This document shows positions 1 to 6,308 of a DNA stretch of 9,979 bases, in pieces. This DNA is from an uncultured Coriobacteriaceae bacterium. Its GTDB lineage: Bacteria > Actinomycetota > Coriobacteriia > Coriobacteriales > Atopobiaceae. Position 1 is the first letter of the stretch. Each line of letters starts with the position of its first letter. The notes under the pieces are model-generated. The model ran no database searches and had not been told where the DNA came from. It saw only the letters and a program-made list of their open reading frames with translations. Made by a program: the position numbers and the translations under genes. Location of the stretch: contig URWR01000047.1 of assembly GCA_900551595.1 (NCBI GenBank), positions 1 through 9,979 of the forward strand, written 5' to 3'.

Positions 1-55
1 GGCGTGTATGCCCAAAGGCTCTGCACGATGCAGAGCCAACAAAGCATACACAGCC
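1..55. other. Two-tier hairpin (long imperfect inverted repeat), function unknown
   Basis: Bases 17-25 (GGCTCTGCA) and 29-37 (TGCAGAGCC) form a perfect 9-bp stem around a CGA triloop. Outside it, 4-11 (GTGTATGC) pairs perfectly with 44-51 (GCATACAC), and GGC at 1-3 can pair with GCC at 53-55 if A52 bulges. The two stems are separated by an A-rich internal loop (12-16 and 38-43). A competing pairing exists between 14-20 (AAAGGCT) and 52-58 (AGCCTTT). No T-tract follows, so it is not a standard intrinsic terminator. It could be the 3' part of a structured RNA, a REP-like palindrome or the end of a mobile element; the window edge cuts off whatever lies upstream. Confidence 0.6.
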
Positions 56-64
56 TTTCACCGA

Positions 65-87
65 GGGAAAGGGGTTTGGGGATAGGG
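65..87 (+). other. G-quadruplex motif (four G-tracts)
   Basis: Four G-tracts of 3, 4, 4 and 3 bases lie at 65-67, 71-74, 78-81 and 85-87, separated by the 3-base loops AAA, TTT and ATA. This satisfies the usual G3+N1-7 quadruplex rule on the plus strand, which is the non-template strand for the downstream ABC genes. It stands out in otherwise AT-rich intergenic DNA and begins about 10 bases after the hairpin at 1-55. Folding in vivo and any role are inference. Confidence 0.6.
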
Positions 88-134
88 ATAATAAATTAGA
101 AGCCCATTTTATAAGCAGATTTTTTCTACAAACT

Positions 135-152
135 GATATAATCTATTATATC
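135..152. promoter_or_regulatory. 18-base palindrome, candidate operator
   Basis: GATATAAT (135-142) and ATTATATC (145-152) are perfect inverted 8-mers around a CT centre. The site lies about 70 bases upstream of the -35 box of the ABC exporter operon. Paired ABC exporters in Firmicutes are often controlled by MarR-family dimers that bind AT-rich palindromes of this size, so an operator is plausible. No regulator gene is visible in the window, and AT-rich DNA yields palindromes by chance. Confidence 0.35.
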
Positions 153-224
153 TTATCGCACGTTTAATTTCAAGTCGGAATGTGAAAATTTGCTGAAAAA
201 GCGTTGACCTCTCCTAACTGTTTG

Positions 225-254
225 TTGACATTACGGAAAAGAAAAGTGTATAAT
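225..254 (+). promoter_or_regulatory. Sigma-A/sigma-70 type promoter of the ABC exporter operon
   Basis: A consensus -35 TTGACA (225-230) and a consensus -10 TATAAT (249-254) are separated by 18 bases. Transcription would start near 261, giving a leader of roughly 30 bases before the ATG at 293. A strong ribosome-binding site (AAAGGAG, 278-284) lies 8 bases before that ATG. A second GTTGAC (203-208) repeats the first six bases of the -35 region exactly 21 bases upstream. Confidence 0.8.
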
Positions 255-292
255 TTATCTGATATTATAAGTAGAATAAAGGAGAAGAAAAG

Positions 293-2044
293 ATGAAGGT
301 ACTAAGGTACTTGAAGCCCTATTGGCTTTTTGCCTTGCTTTGTCCGCTCGCTATGATACTTGAGGTAAGTATGGACCTGTTACAGCCTACGCTTATGTCA
401 GACATAGTGGATAACGGTATATTGGGCGATGCGGCTGCCGACGAAAACCTGCGATATGTTCTGATAACGGGACTTAAAATGCTGGTGTTCTCGCTTATCG
501 GCTGCTTTGGTGGTATAGCGTCGGCGGCATTCGGCACGGCGGCGGCTCAGAAAATGGGCAATGATTTAAGAAAAGACGCTTTTGCAAAGGTAATGCATAT
601 GTCTTTTCAGCAGACGGACAAGTTTACTACAGGCTCGCTCGTCACAAGACTTACAAACGATATAACGGCGATACAGGAGTTTGTAGCTATGTCGCTGAGA
701 ATGTTTGTAAGAACGGGAATGCAGTTTATAGGCGGCATTGCGGTAATTCTTACTCTTAACGTAAACTTCGGCATTGTGCTGGTAATCTCACTGCCTGTTC
801 AGCTTATTGCCGTGGCAATAATTATGAAGAAAGCCTCGCCGCTTTTCAGTATCGTTCAGTCAAGACTTGACAAGGTGAACAGCGTGGTGCAGGAAAACGT
901 TTCGGGAGCGAGAGTAGTAAAGGCTTTCACCCGTGAAGAATATGAGATAAACAGGTTTGACAACGCAAACACCGACCTTATGACGACCAACCTCAAGGTG
1001 CAGAAATTACTTGCTACACTGAATCCGATACTGATGATAATAATGAACGCTTCTGTCATCGCTATTATTATGATAGGCGGTTTTCAGGTTGAAGCAAAGG
1101 CAATGCAGGTTGGAGAAGTAATGGCCGCAGTAACCTATATAACACAGATACTTATGTCGGTTATGATGGTAGGTATGATGTTTCAGCAGGTTTCACGTTC
1201 TGCCGCATCAATGAAGCGTGTAAACGAAGTGCTTTCAACAAACCCCGTTATCAGTGACGGACATAAAAGTGCCGACAGCGACAACAGCGGTACCGTTGAA
1301 TTCAGAAACGTCGGCTTTTCGTATCCCGGTTCATCCGGTAAGCCCGTTCTTTCCGGCATTGATTTAAAAGTCGGTAAGGGTCAGATGATAGCTATACTCG
1401 GCTCTACTGGCTGTGGTAAGACCTCTCTTGTAAACCTCGTTCCGAGATTTTACGATGCGACTAATGGTGATGTGCTTGTTGACGGCGTAAACGTTAAGGA
1501 TTACGATGTTGACACGTTGAGAAGCAAAATAGGCGTAGTACTGCAGAAAAGCGAGCTTTTTTCGGGAACTGTTGCGGAAAATATCCGCTGGGGCTGTGAA
1601 ACGGCTACGGACGAAGAAGTAAAGACAGCCGCCAAAATAGCACAGGCAGAGGAATTCATAGACGGCTTCAATGACGGATATGATACTATGATAAGCGAAA
1701 AGGGTGCGTCGCTGTCGGGCGGTCAGAAACAGCGTATGGCGATAGCAAGAGCCATAATCAAAAAGCCCGAGATACTGATATTTGACGACAGCACCTCGGC
1801 GCTCGATCTTAGCACAGAGGCAAAGCTGCACAAGGCTCTGCGTGAAAACTTAAGCGGTGTTACCGTTATAATGATAGCTCAGAGAATAGCGAGCGTTATG
1901 AGAGCGGATAAGATAGCGGTGCTTGAAAACGGCTCGATATGCGCTTTCGGCACTCATAAAGAACTTATGGAATCAAGTAGCGTCTACAGGGATATTTACT
2001 ATTCGCAGATGAAGCAGGGAGAGGAGGAAGCGGTAAATGGCTAA
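293..2044 (+). CDS. Heterodimeric ABC exporter, degenerate-site subunit (TM287/BmrC/LmrC-like)
   Basis: A 583-residue half-transporter with an N-terminal six-helix exporter domain (about 1-320) fused to a nucleotide-binding domain (about 335-583). Visible motifs are Walker A GSTGCGKT at 370-377, Q-loop Q418, signature LSGGQ at 474-478 and Walker B ILIFDD at 494-499. The residue after the Walker B Asp is Asp499 rather than the catalytic Glu, and the H-loop position is Gln530 rather than His (IAQR). This pair of substitutions is known from the non-catalytic subunit of asymmetric exporters such as TM287 of TM287/288. The protein would sit in the cytoplasmic membrane and pair with the product of the next gene, whose ATG overlaps this gene's end by 8 bases. 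The substrate cannot be read from sequence; drugs or lipids/peptides are usual for the family. The start is supported by AAAGGAG 8 bases upstream and a consensus promoter. Confidence 0.93.
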   Translation: MKVLRYLKPYWLFALLCPLAMILEVSMDLLQPTLMSDIVDNGILGDAAADENLRYVLITGLKMLVFSLIGCFGGIASAAFGTAAAQKMGNDLRKDAFAKVMHMSFQQTDKFTTGSLVTRLTNDITAIQEFVAMSLRMFVRTGMQFIGGIAVILTLNVNFGIVLVISLPVQLIAVAIIMKKASPLFSIVQSRLDKVNSVVQENVSGARVVKAFTREEYEINRFDNANTDLMTTNLKVQKLLATLNPILMIIMNASVIAIIMIGGFQVEAKAMQVGEVMAAVTYITQILMSVMMVGMMFQQVSRSAASMKRVNEVLSTNPVISDGHKSADSDNSGTVEFRNVGFSYPGSSGKPVLSGIDLKVGKGQMIAILGSTGCGKTSLVNLVPRFYDATNGDVLVDGVNVKDYDVDTLRSKIGVVLQKSELFSGTVAENIRWGCETATDEEVKTAAKIAQAEEFIDGFNDGYDTMISEKGASLSGGQKQRMAIARAIIKKPEILIFDDSTSALDLSTEAKLHKALRENLSGVTVIMIAQRIASVMRADKIAVLENGSICAFGTHKELMESSSVYRDIYYSQMKQGEEEAVNG

Positions 2045-2252
2045 TGAACGTCCTCCTATGAGAATGATGGGCAGAGGAGGCCCTCCGCCCCACGAAAGAA
2101 TGCTTATGGCTGAAAAGCCAAAGAACACAAAAGGCACGCTGAAAAGGCTTGTCGGCTATATCGGAAAGAACAGATACCTTATGATACTGCTTTTATCCGT
2201 TATGCACTGTGCTGAACCTTGTCGCACCCTATCTTCAGGGTCTTGCTATTGA
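2037..2252 (+). CDS. N-terminal fragment of the second ABC exporter subunit, frameshifted
   Basis: The ATG at 2037 overlaps the end of the preceding ABC gene and follows a strong ribosome-binding site (GAGGAGG, 2021-2027, 9 bases away), typical of translational coupling. The first ~40 residues show the Met/Arg/Gly/Pro-rich leader and the 'EKPK..KGTLKRL' segment usual at the start of TM288-type subunits. A first membrane helix then begins (LMILLLSVM). After Met56 (2202-2204) the frame reads into unrelated Cys/Arg/Ser-rich sequence and stops at TGA 2250-2252. The membrane helix continues in the +1 frame from about 2206 (TVLNLVAPYLQG), so this fragment and the next entry are one gene broken by a net +1 shift (one extra base, or two missing). 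It could be a sequencing or assembly error or a genuine inactivating mutation. Confidence 0.8.
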   Translation: MANERPPMRMMGRGGPPPHERMLMAEKPKNTKGTLKRLVGYIGKNRYLMILLLSVMHCAEPCRTLSSGSCY

Positions 2253-3903
2253 TAAGATAACCGTTTCAAACCAGAGATTAAACGTAGATATAAGCGGTAT
2301 GCTATACTGCCTTATAGCACTCGGATGTGTGTATCTTGTAAATTCACTGCTCACATATTTTCAGGGTATATTTGCGGCAAAGCTGTCGCAGACGACCGTC
2401 AAGGCTATGCGTAAGGATCTGTTTGACAAGATTTCATATCTGCCGATAAAGTATACCGATACTCATCAGCACGGCGATATTATGAGCCGTATGACAAACG
2501 ATGTAGAGAATATCTCAAACACCGTTTCACAGTCGATAGCCTCGCTGTTTTCAGGTGTTCTGACGCTTGTCGGCTGCCTTGTGTTTATGCTTTATTATTC
2601 GCCTATGCTGACGCTTGTCAGCCTTACATCTGTCGTTCTGACGCTTGTTGTTACAAAGAATCTCACAAAGTTTATGAGAAAATACTTCCCGTTACAGCAG
2701 ACGCTTTTAGGCAGACTGAACGGACATATAGAAGAAATGGTATCCGGTTACAGAACGGTAGCGGCATACTCGAAAGAAAAGAAAGCCTGCGAGGAATTCG
2801 GTGAAATCAGCGACGAGCTTCAGAAGGCGGCGATAAAGGCGCAGATATGCGGCGGCATAATGGGACCGTGTATGAATGTCATATCGAATATCAGCTTTTT
2901 GCTTGTTGCGGGCTTCGGCGCATATTTCCTTATAATCGACTTCAACCCACTTGCTATCAAGGGCGTTATGACGGTCGGCACGATTCAGGCATTCTTGCAG
3001 TATACAAAGAACTTCACCCGCCCCATAAACGAGATAGCACAGCAGTATTCTTCGATACAGACGGCTATTGCAGGTGCGGAGCGTGTATTTGAGATAATGG
3101 ATACAGAGCCTGAAAGCGACGAAGGCACGGATAAGGATTTCTCAATAGATAACGTAAGGGGCGACCTTATGTTCAAGAATATCGACTTCTCTTATGTGCC
3201 CGGCGAAAAGGTACTGCACGACTTCGACCTGTGGATAAAGAGCGGTCAGAAGCTGGCTATTGTCGGCGCTACCGGCTCGGGCAAAACCACTGTCGTAAAT
3301 CTGCTCACAAGGTTTTATGATATAGACGGCGGAAGCATCACACTTGACGGTGAAAGCATATATGATATTCCGAAAAAGAAACTGCGTGGCTCTATAGGTA
3401 TCGTACTTCAGGATACGGTTATTTTCAACGATACGATAATGCAGAATATCCGTTACGGCAGGCTTGACGCTACAGATGAAGAAGTAATTGCGGCGGCAAA
3501 GACAGCAAAGGTAGCCGATTTTGCGGAAAAGATGGCTGACGGATATGATACTATGCTGACCGAAGGCGGCGGCAATTTAAGTCAGGGACAGCGACAGCTT
3601 ATCGCTATCGCAAGAGCGGTGCTTGCAGACCCGAAGATACTTATTCTTGACGAGGCAACATCTGCACTTGATAACGAAAGCGAGCGCGCCGTACAGGAGT
3701 CTCTGGAACGCCTTGCTCAAAACCGTACAACGCTTGTGATTGCTCATCGTCTCTCTACCATTAAGGGCGCCGATGAGATTGTGACCATCGATAATGGCCG
3801 GGTTGCAGAGCGCGGTACGCATAAAGATCTTCTTGCACTCAACGGTACGTATGCGCGGTATTATCGCATGCAGTTTGGTGGCGAGAATGATTTAGTCCAC
3901 TAG
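2209..3903 (+). CDS. ABC exporter, catalytic-site subunit (TM288/BmrD/LmrD-like) with a C-terminus of another subfamily; hybrid gene
   Basis: Main body of the second half-transporter, read from about 2206 after the frameshift; the GTG at 2209 is only the first possible start in this frame, and the true start is ATG 2037. In this reading the membrane domain covers about 1-300. Walker A GATGSGKT is at 353-360, the TM288-type signature LSQGQRQ at 457-463, Walker B ILILDE at 477-482 with catalytic Glu482, and the H-loop His is H513. Up to Walker B the protein matches the partner of a heterodimeric exporter. TM288-type subunits usually continue 'DEATSSVDTRTE', but here 'SALDNESERAVQESLE' and the rest to the end are of the homodimeric MsbA-like type. 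Codon style changes at the same place (AGA/ATA-rich before, CGT/CGC and ATT/ATC after). The tail from about 3690 therefore probably belongs to a different ABC gene from a different organism. The catalytic residues are intact, so the reading frame looks functional, but I judge the gene chimeric. Confidence 0.8.
   Translation: MLNLVAPYLQGLAIDKITVSNQRLNVDISGMLYCLIALGCVYLVNSLLTYFQGIFAAKLSQTTVKAMRKDLFDKISYLPIKYTDTHQHGDIMSRMTNDVENISNTVSQSIASLFSGVLTLVGCLVFMLYYSPMLTLVSLTSVVLTLVVTKNLTKFMRKYFPLQQTLLGRLNGHIEEMVSGYRTVAAYSKEKKACEEFGEISDELQKAAIKAQICGGIMGPCMNVISNISFLLVAGFGAYFLIIDFNPLAIKGVMTVGTIQAFLQYTKNFTRPINEIAQQYSSIQTAIAGAERVFEIMDTEPESDEGTDKDFSIDNVRGDLMFKNIDFSYVPGEKVLHDFDLWIKSGQKLAIVGATGSGKTTVVNLLTRFYDIDGGSITLDGESIYDIPKKKLRGSIGIVLQDTVIFNDTIMQNIRYGRLDATDEEVIAAAKTAKVADFAEKMADGYDTMLTEGGGNLSQGQRQLIAIARAVLADPKILILDEATSALDNESERAVQESLERLAQNRTTLVIAHRLSTIKGADEIVTIDNGRVAERGTHKDLLALNGTYARYYRMQFGGENDLVH
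3637..3690. other. Probable chimeric junction between two genomes
   Basis: This interval encodes the Walker B/D-loop stretch (ILILDEATSALDNESE), among the most conserved parts of ABC ATPases. Upstream sequence is clostridial in codon style and TM288-like in protein family. Downstream sequence is coriobacterial in style, MsbA-like in protein family, and leads into a purine gene cluster. Breakpoints inside shared sequence are typical of assembly bridging or of homologous recombination; I favour misassembly because composition differs over kilobases on each side. Confidence 0.65.
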
Positions 3904-4013
3904 GTTTTAAAGCGTAGTGGTTATGATTACTCTGTCTGTCCATGAATTGTGGCTCAAAGCTGCGTATACTCATGGAGTGCGTGACCGATGGAAAGCTGGA
4001 CGAAAAGGGTGTC

Positions 4014-4958
4014 ATGGCAGCGAGACGTGCTGACAAAGGCAAGAAGAAAAGCAAGTTTCTTAATGCTGATGAAGCAGAGGAGTTATTCTCTCGCGTAGAT
4101 GAAACGGGCCACGATAATGTGGATACTGCCCGTCGTGAGCGTGCCCGTCGTAAAGAAAAGGGCGTTGGAGTAGATATTGACCCACTCTCCGATGCCGATC
4201 CTTCTGGTTCTACGGTAGAGCGGGCAATCAAGCGTACTGCCGTCTTGTTTGTTGTGCTTACACTGCTCGTAGTAACGCTTGCACAGGTTTCTTGTGGCAT
4301 CGTTCGGCGTACTTCCACGGCAAGTCTTACCGATGAAGTTACGGTAGCAAATGTCTCTGCTGCCATGAAAAATGGAATTGAATGGGGCGGTGGCTTCACT
4401 CAGTTCCCTGAGGACTTTACTATTGTTGAGGCGAGCGAGAACACCGGGCGTCTTGAAGTTACCGTTACCGATTCCACATCAGAGAACGCGCGCGATTGTT
4501 TCTCGAGTGCACAAGTGCAATCAACAGCATTGGCAATTAATGCGTTGCTCAATCCCGATATCGATGTGGTTGTCTACCACGTAAACGTTCACGCCGATAA
4601 AGACGGAAATTTCCAGACTTCGCAGCTCTTTGGATTTTTACGCCCTGCAGGTAATGTTCGCAATTTCATGACCTTTATTTGGACAAAGAATTCCAATGAG
4701 GATGGTGTCTGGTTCTCGTGCTCTATTACTGGTATGGATGAGAAAACCACCGCAGAGTTGCGCGACCAGCTCAAGAGCAACATCGTTACCGACCTGTTAG
4801 TCCCCGATCAAAGTGAAGAGGACAACGAAGAAGAGTCGGGTGTGCTCACACCTTCAAGCACGCAGGATGAAACAGGAACTTCAACAGATACCAATGCTGA
4901 AGATCAGACGAACGACGGAACATCTAACAACAATCAGACTCAATCCACAGAGCAGTAA
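4014..4958 (+). CDS. Unrecognised single-pass membrane protein with acidic Ser/Thr/Asn-rich tail
   Basis: I do not recognise this family. From ATG 4014 it has 314 residues. A charged N-terminal segment (about 1-74) is Lys/Arg-rich at both ends with an acidic stretch between. One hydrophobic helix follows at about 75-97 (AVLFVVLTLLVVTLAQ), then an external domain of roughly 180 residues, and then a low-complexity tail rich in Glu, Asp, Ser, Thr, Asn and Gln. Positive charges before the helix suggest an N-in orientation with the C-terminal domain outside. Upstream in-frame ATGs at 3942 and 3972 would add 24 or 14 residues, but neither has a convincing ribosome-binding site; AAAAGGG at 4003-4009 supports 4014. 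The Cys at the end of the helix lacks a proper lipobox. It precedes purE by 61 bases on the same strand and may share its transcript; no functional link can be inferred. Confidence 0.75.
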   Translation: MAARRADKGKKKSKFLNADEAEELFSRVDETGHDNVDTARRERARRKEKGVGVDIDPLSDADPSGSTVERAIKRTAVLFVVLTLLVVTLAQVSCGIVRRTSTASLTDEVTVANVSAAMKNGIEWGGGFTQFPEDFTIVEASENTGRLEVTVTDSTSENARDCFSSAQVQSTALAINALLNPDIDVVVYHVNVHADKDGNFQTSQLFGFLRPAGNVRNFMTFIWTKNSNEDGVWFSCSITGMDEKTTAELRDQLKSNIVTDLLVPDQSEEDNEEESGVLTPSSTQDETGTSTDTNAEDQTNDGTSNNNQTQSTEQ

Positions 4959-4982
4959 AAGAAGATCGTTTTAATGGCAAAT

Positions 4983-5000
4983 GCGCTGGAGATGCAGCGC
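4983..5000 (+). other. Small hairpin just upstream of the purE ribosome-binding site
   Basis: GCGCTG (4983-4988) and CAGCGC (4995-5000) form a 6-bp stem with a 6-base loop, ending 8 bases before the purE Shine-Dalgarno. The same stretch lies within a nine-codon open frame, ATG 4974 to TGA 5001-5003, whose own ribosome-binding site is weak. It may be a minor mRNA structure; there is no T-tract to make it a terminator. Confidence 0.35.
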
Positions 5001-5019
5001 TGAGATATGAGGAGGAAGC

Positions 5020-5481
5020 ATGGCAGAAACTCCACTCGTCGGTATCATTATGGGTTCAAAATCTGATATGCCTGCAATGGAGGCTTGCACAGCACAGCTC
5101 GAAGAGTTTGGCGTGCCGTATGAATTGGTCATTGCTTCTGCTCATCGCTCACCTGCTAAAGTGCATGAGTGGGCATCTTCTGCTGCTGATCGCGGTTTAA
5201 AAGTCATTATTGCTGCAGCAGGTAAAGCTGCTCATCTTGGCGGTGTTGTTGCCGCCTATACGCCGCTTCCTATCGTAGGTGTTCCTATGAAGACAAGCGA
5301 TTTGGGCGGTATGGATTCGCTGCTCTCTATGGTTCAGATGCCTTCAGGTGTGCCGGTGGCATGCGTTGCGATTGGCGGTGCAAAGAATGCAGCCATCTAT
5401 GCAACACAAATCCTTGGCGCTTCTATGCCAGAGTGGCGTGAAAAAATCGTAGCTTTCAAACAGCAAATGGCTGAGGCGTAG
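5020..5481 (+). CDS. purE: N5-carboxyaminoimidazole ribonucleotide mutase (class I PurE)
   Basis: A 153-residue cytoplasmic enzyme converting N5-CAIR to CAIR in de novo purine synthesis, normally an octamer acting after PurK. Family hallmarks are GSKSD at 12-16 (phosphate binding), SAHRSP at 40-45 containing the catalytic His42, and AAGKAAHL at 66-73 with the second conserved His72. QMPSGVPV at 106-113 follows. The AAGKAAHL form replaces the AGAGGAAHL of E. coli PurE; I recall the Lys variant from some Clostridia and related bacteria, so it is a lineage variant rather than a defect. Class II (AIR carboxylase) enzymes read quite differently here. The start is fixed by GAGGAGG (5009-5015) 4 bases before ATG 5020. 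The sortase gene starts 5 bases after the stop codon. No purK is in the window. Confidence 0.95.
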   Translation: MAETPLVGIIMGSKSDMPAMEACTAQLEEFGVPYELVIASAHRSPAKVHEWASSAADRGLKVIIAAAGKAAHLGGVVAAYTPLPIVGVPMKTSDLGGMDSLLSMVQMPSGVPVACVAIGGAKNAAIYATQILGASMPEWREKIVAFKQQMAEA

Positions 5482-5486
5482 TAACC

Positions 5487-6308
5487 ATGCCGCGTAATAA
5501 GCAGGGCTCTCATTTCAAACGCCCTGCACCTGCATCAAAGCCATCCAAAATTGTTTCAAATGTCCTGCTTGCAGTAGGTGTTGTTCTTCTTTTAGCTGCG
5601 GCAGGCATATGGGGCTTTTCTCAATGGCGTTATCACGAGCAGGATGTTGTAAATGAAGAGCTTGCGGCATACGTTACGTTATCCGACGATCCCAATCAGC
5701 CACCAACGGTTGACTGGGCAGGACTCAAGGCAATTAACGATGACGTGGTAGGCTGGATACAAATTCCAGGAACGGTTATTAACTACCCGGTATATCAAGG
5801 GGAAGATAACGACTATTACCTCAACACCAATGCTCATGGAGTGTATGGCATAGGTGGCCAGATTTTTATGGATTATGAAAATCAGGCTCCTGGCATGTTG
5901 GATCCACAGACCATCATCTACGGACATCACCTTAAAAATGGATCGATGTTCAAACAAATTGCTGACATGGATAATCAGGAATTTTTTGATGGCATAGATA
6001 CCGTCTGGTATGTCACAGAAGACGCAAATTATGAGCTGATGCCACTTTTTGTGTACTATACGACACCTGATGATTCAGCAGCCCGTACGGTAAGTTTCGC
6101 GTCAACGGAAGAGTTTCATACCTATCTTTCAGGACTGTTGGATAAAGCGGTAACACAAAACGCCAACGCGAAAACCATTATCGACGGAACATCTCATATA
6201 TTGACGCTCTCCACCTGCAATTATATTGATGGGTATGGGCGTACACTGCTGGTATGTGTTGAGAAGAACGAGGCAAACGCTGCGCTTGCGGGAGAGGCGG
6301 TATCGTGA
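5487..6308 (+). CDS. srtB: Class B sortase
   Basis: A 273-residue membrane-anchored transpeptidase that would cleave a sorting motif in secreted proteins and attach them to the cell wall or to pilin-like partners. A basic N-terminus precedes one membrane helix at about 23-46 (LLAVGVVLLLAAAGIWGF). The catalytic domain starts with 'VGWIQIPGTVINYPV' (88-102), a class B hallmark. The catalytic triad is visible as His147 in IYGHH (144-148), Cys244 in LTLSTC (239-244) and Arg252 in GYGRTLLVC. Length fits class B. The gene begins 5 bases after purE, with GAGG (5473-5476) inside purE as the likely ribosome-binding site, and its TGA overlaps the purF GTG by 3 bases. It thus appears embedded in the purine operon. 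No LPXTG or NPQTN-type substrate is present in the window, so its target is unknown. The class assignment is family knowledge; the symbol is a generic class label. Confidence 0.92.
   Translation: MPRNKQGSHFKRPAPASKPSKIVSNVLLAVGVVLLLAAAGIWGFSQWRYHEQDVVNEELAAYVTLSDDPNQPPTVDWAGLKAINDDVVGWIQIPGTVINYPVYQGEDNDYYLNTNAHGVYGIGGQIFMDYENQAPGMLDPQTIIYGHHLKNGSMFKQIADMDNQEFFDGIDTVWYVTEDANYELMPLFVYYTTPDDSAARTVSFASTEEFHTYLSGLLDKAVTQNANAKTIIDGTSHILTLSTCNYIDGYGRTLLVCVEKNEANAALAGEAVS

Noticed and set aside
17..45. Intrinsic terminator
   Set aside because: The stem is strong but is followed by AACAAAGC rather than a run of T on either strand.
1364..1831. 155-codon minus-strand open frame inside the first ABC gene
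   Set aside because: It lies wholly over a well-supported ABC domain, shows no recognisable motif, and its residue make-up looks like an antisense shadow.
3947..3970. Promoter before the membrane protein gene (TTGTGG and TATACT)
   Set aside because: The spacing is only 12 bases, and no better -35 lies 16-18 bases upstream of TATACT.
3839..4399. 186-codon minus-strand open frame across the end of the ABC gene and the membrane protein
   Set aside because: It is Ser/Arg/Thr-rich, typical of a reverse-strand shadow, and conflicts with two better-supported plus-strand genes.
4915..4958. Sortase sorting signal at the C-terminus of the membrane protein (NNQTQST)
   Set aside because: It only loosely resembles NPQTN and is not followed by a hydrophobic segment and basic tail, which sorting signals need.
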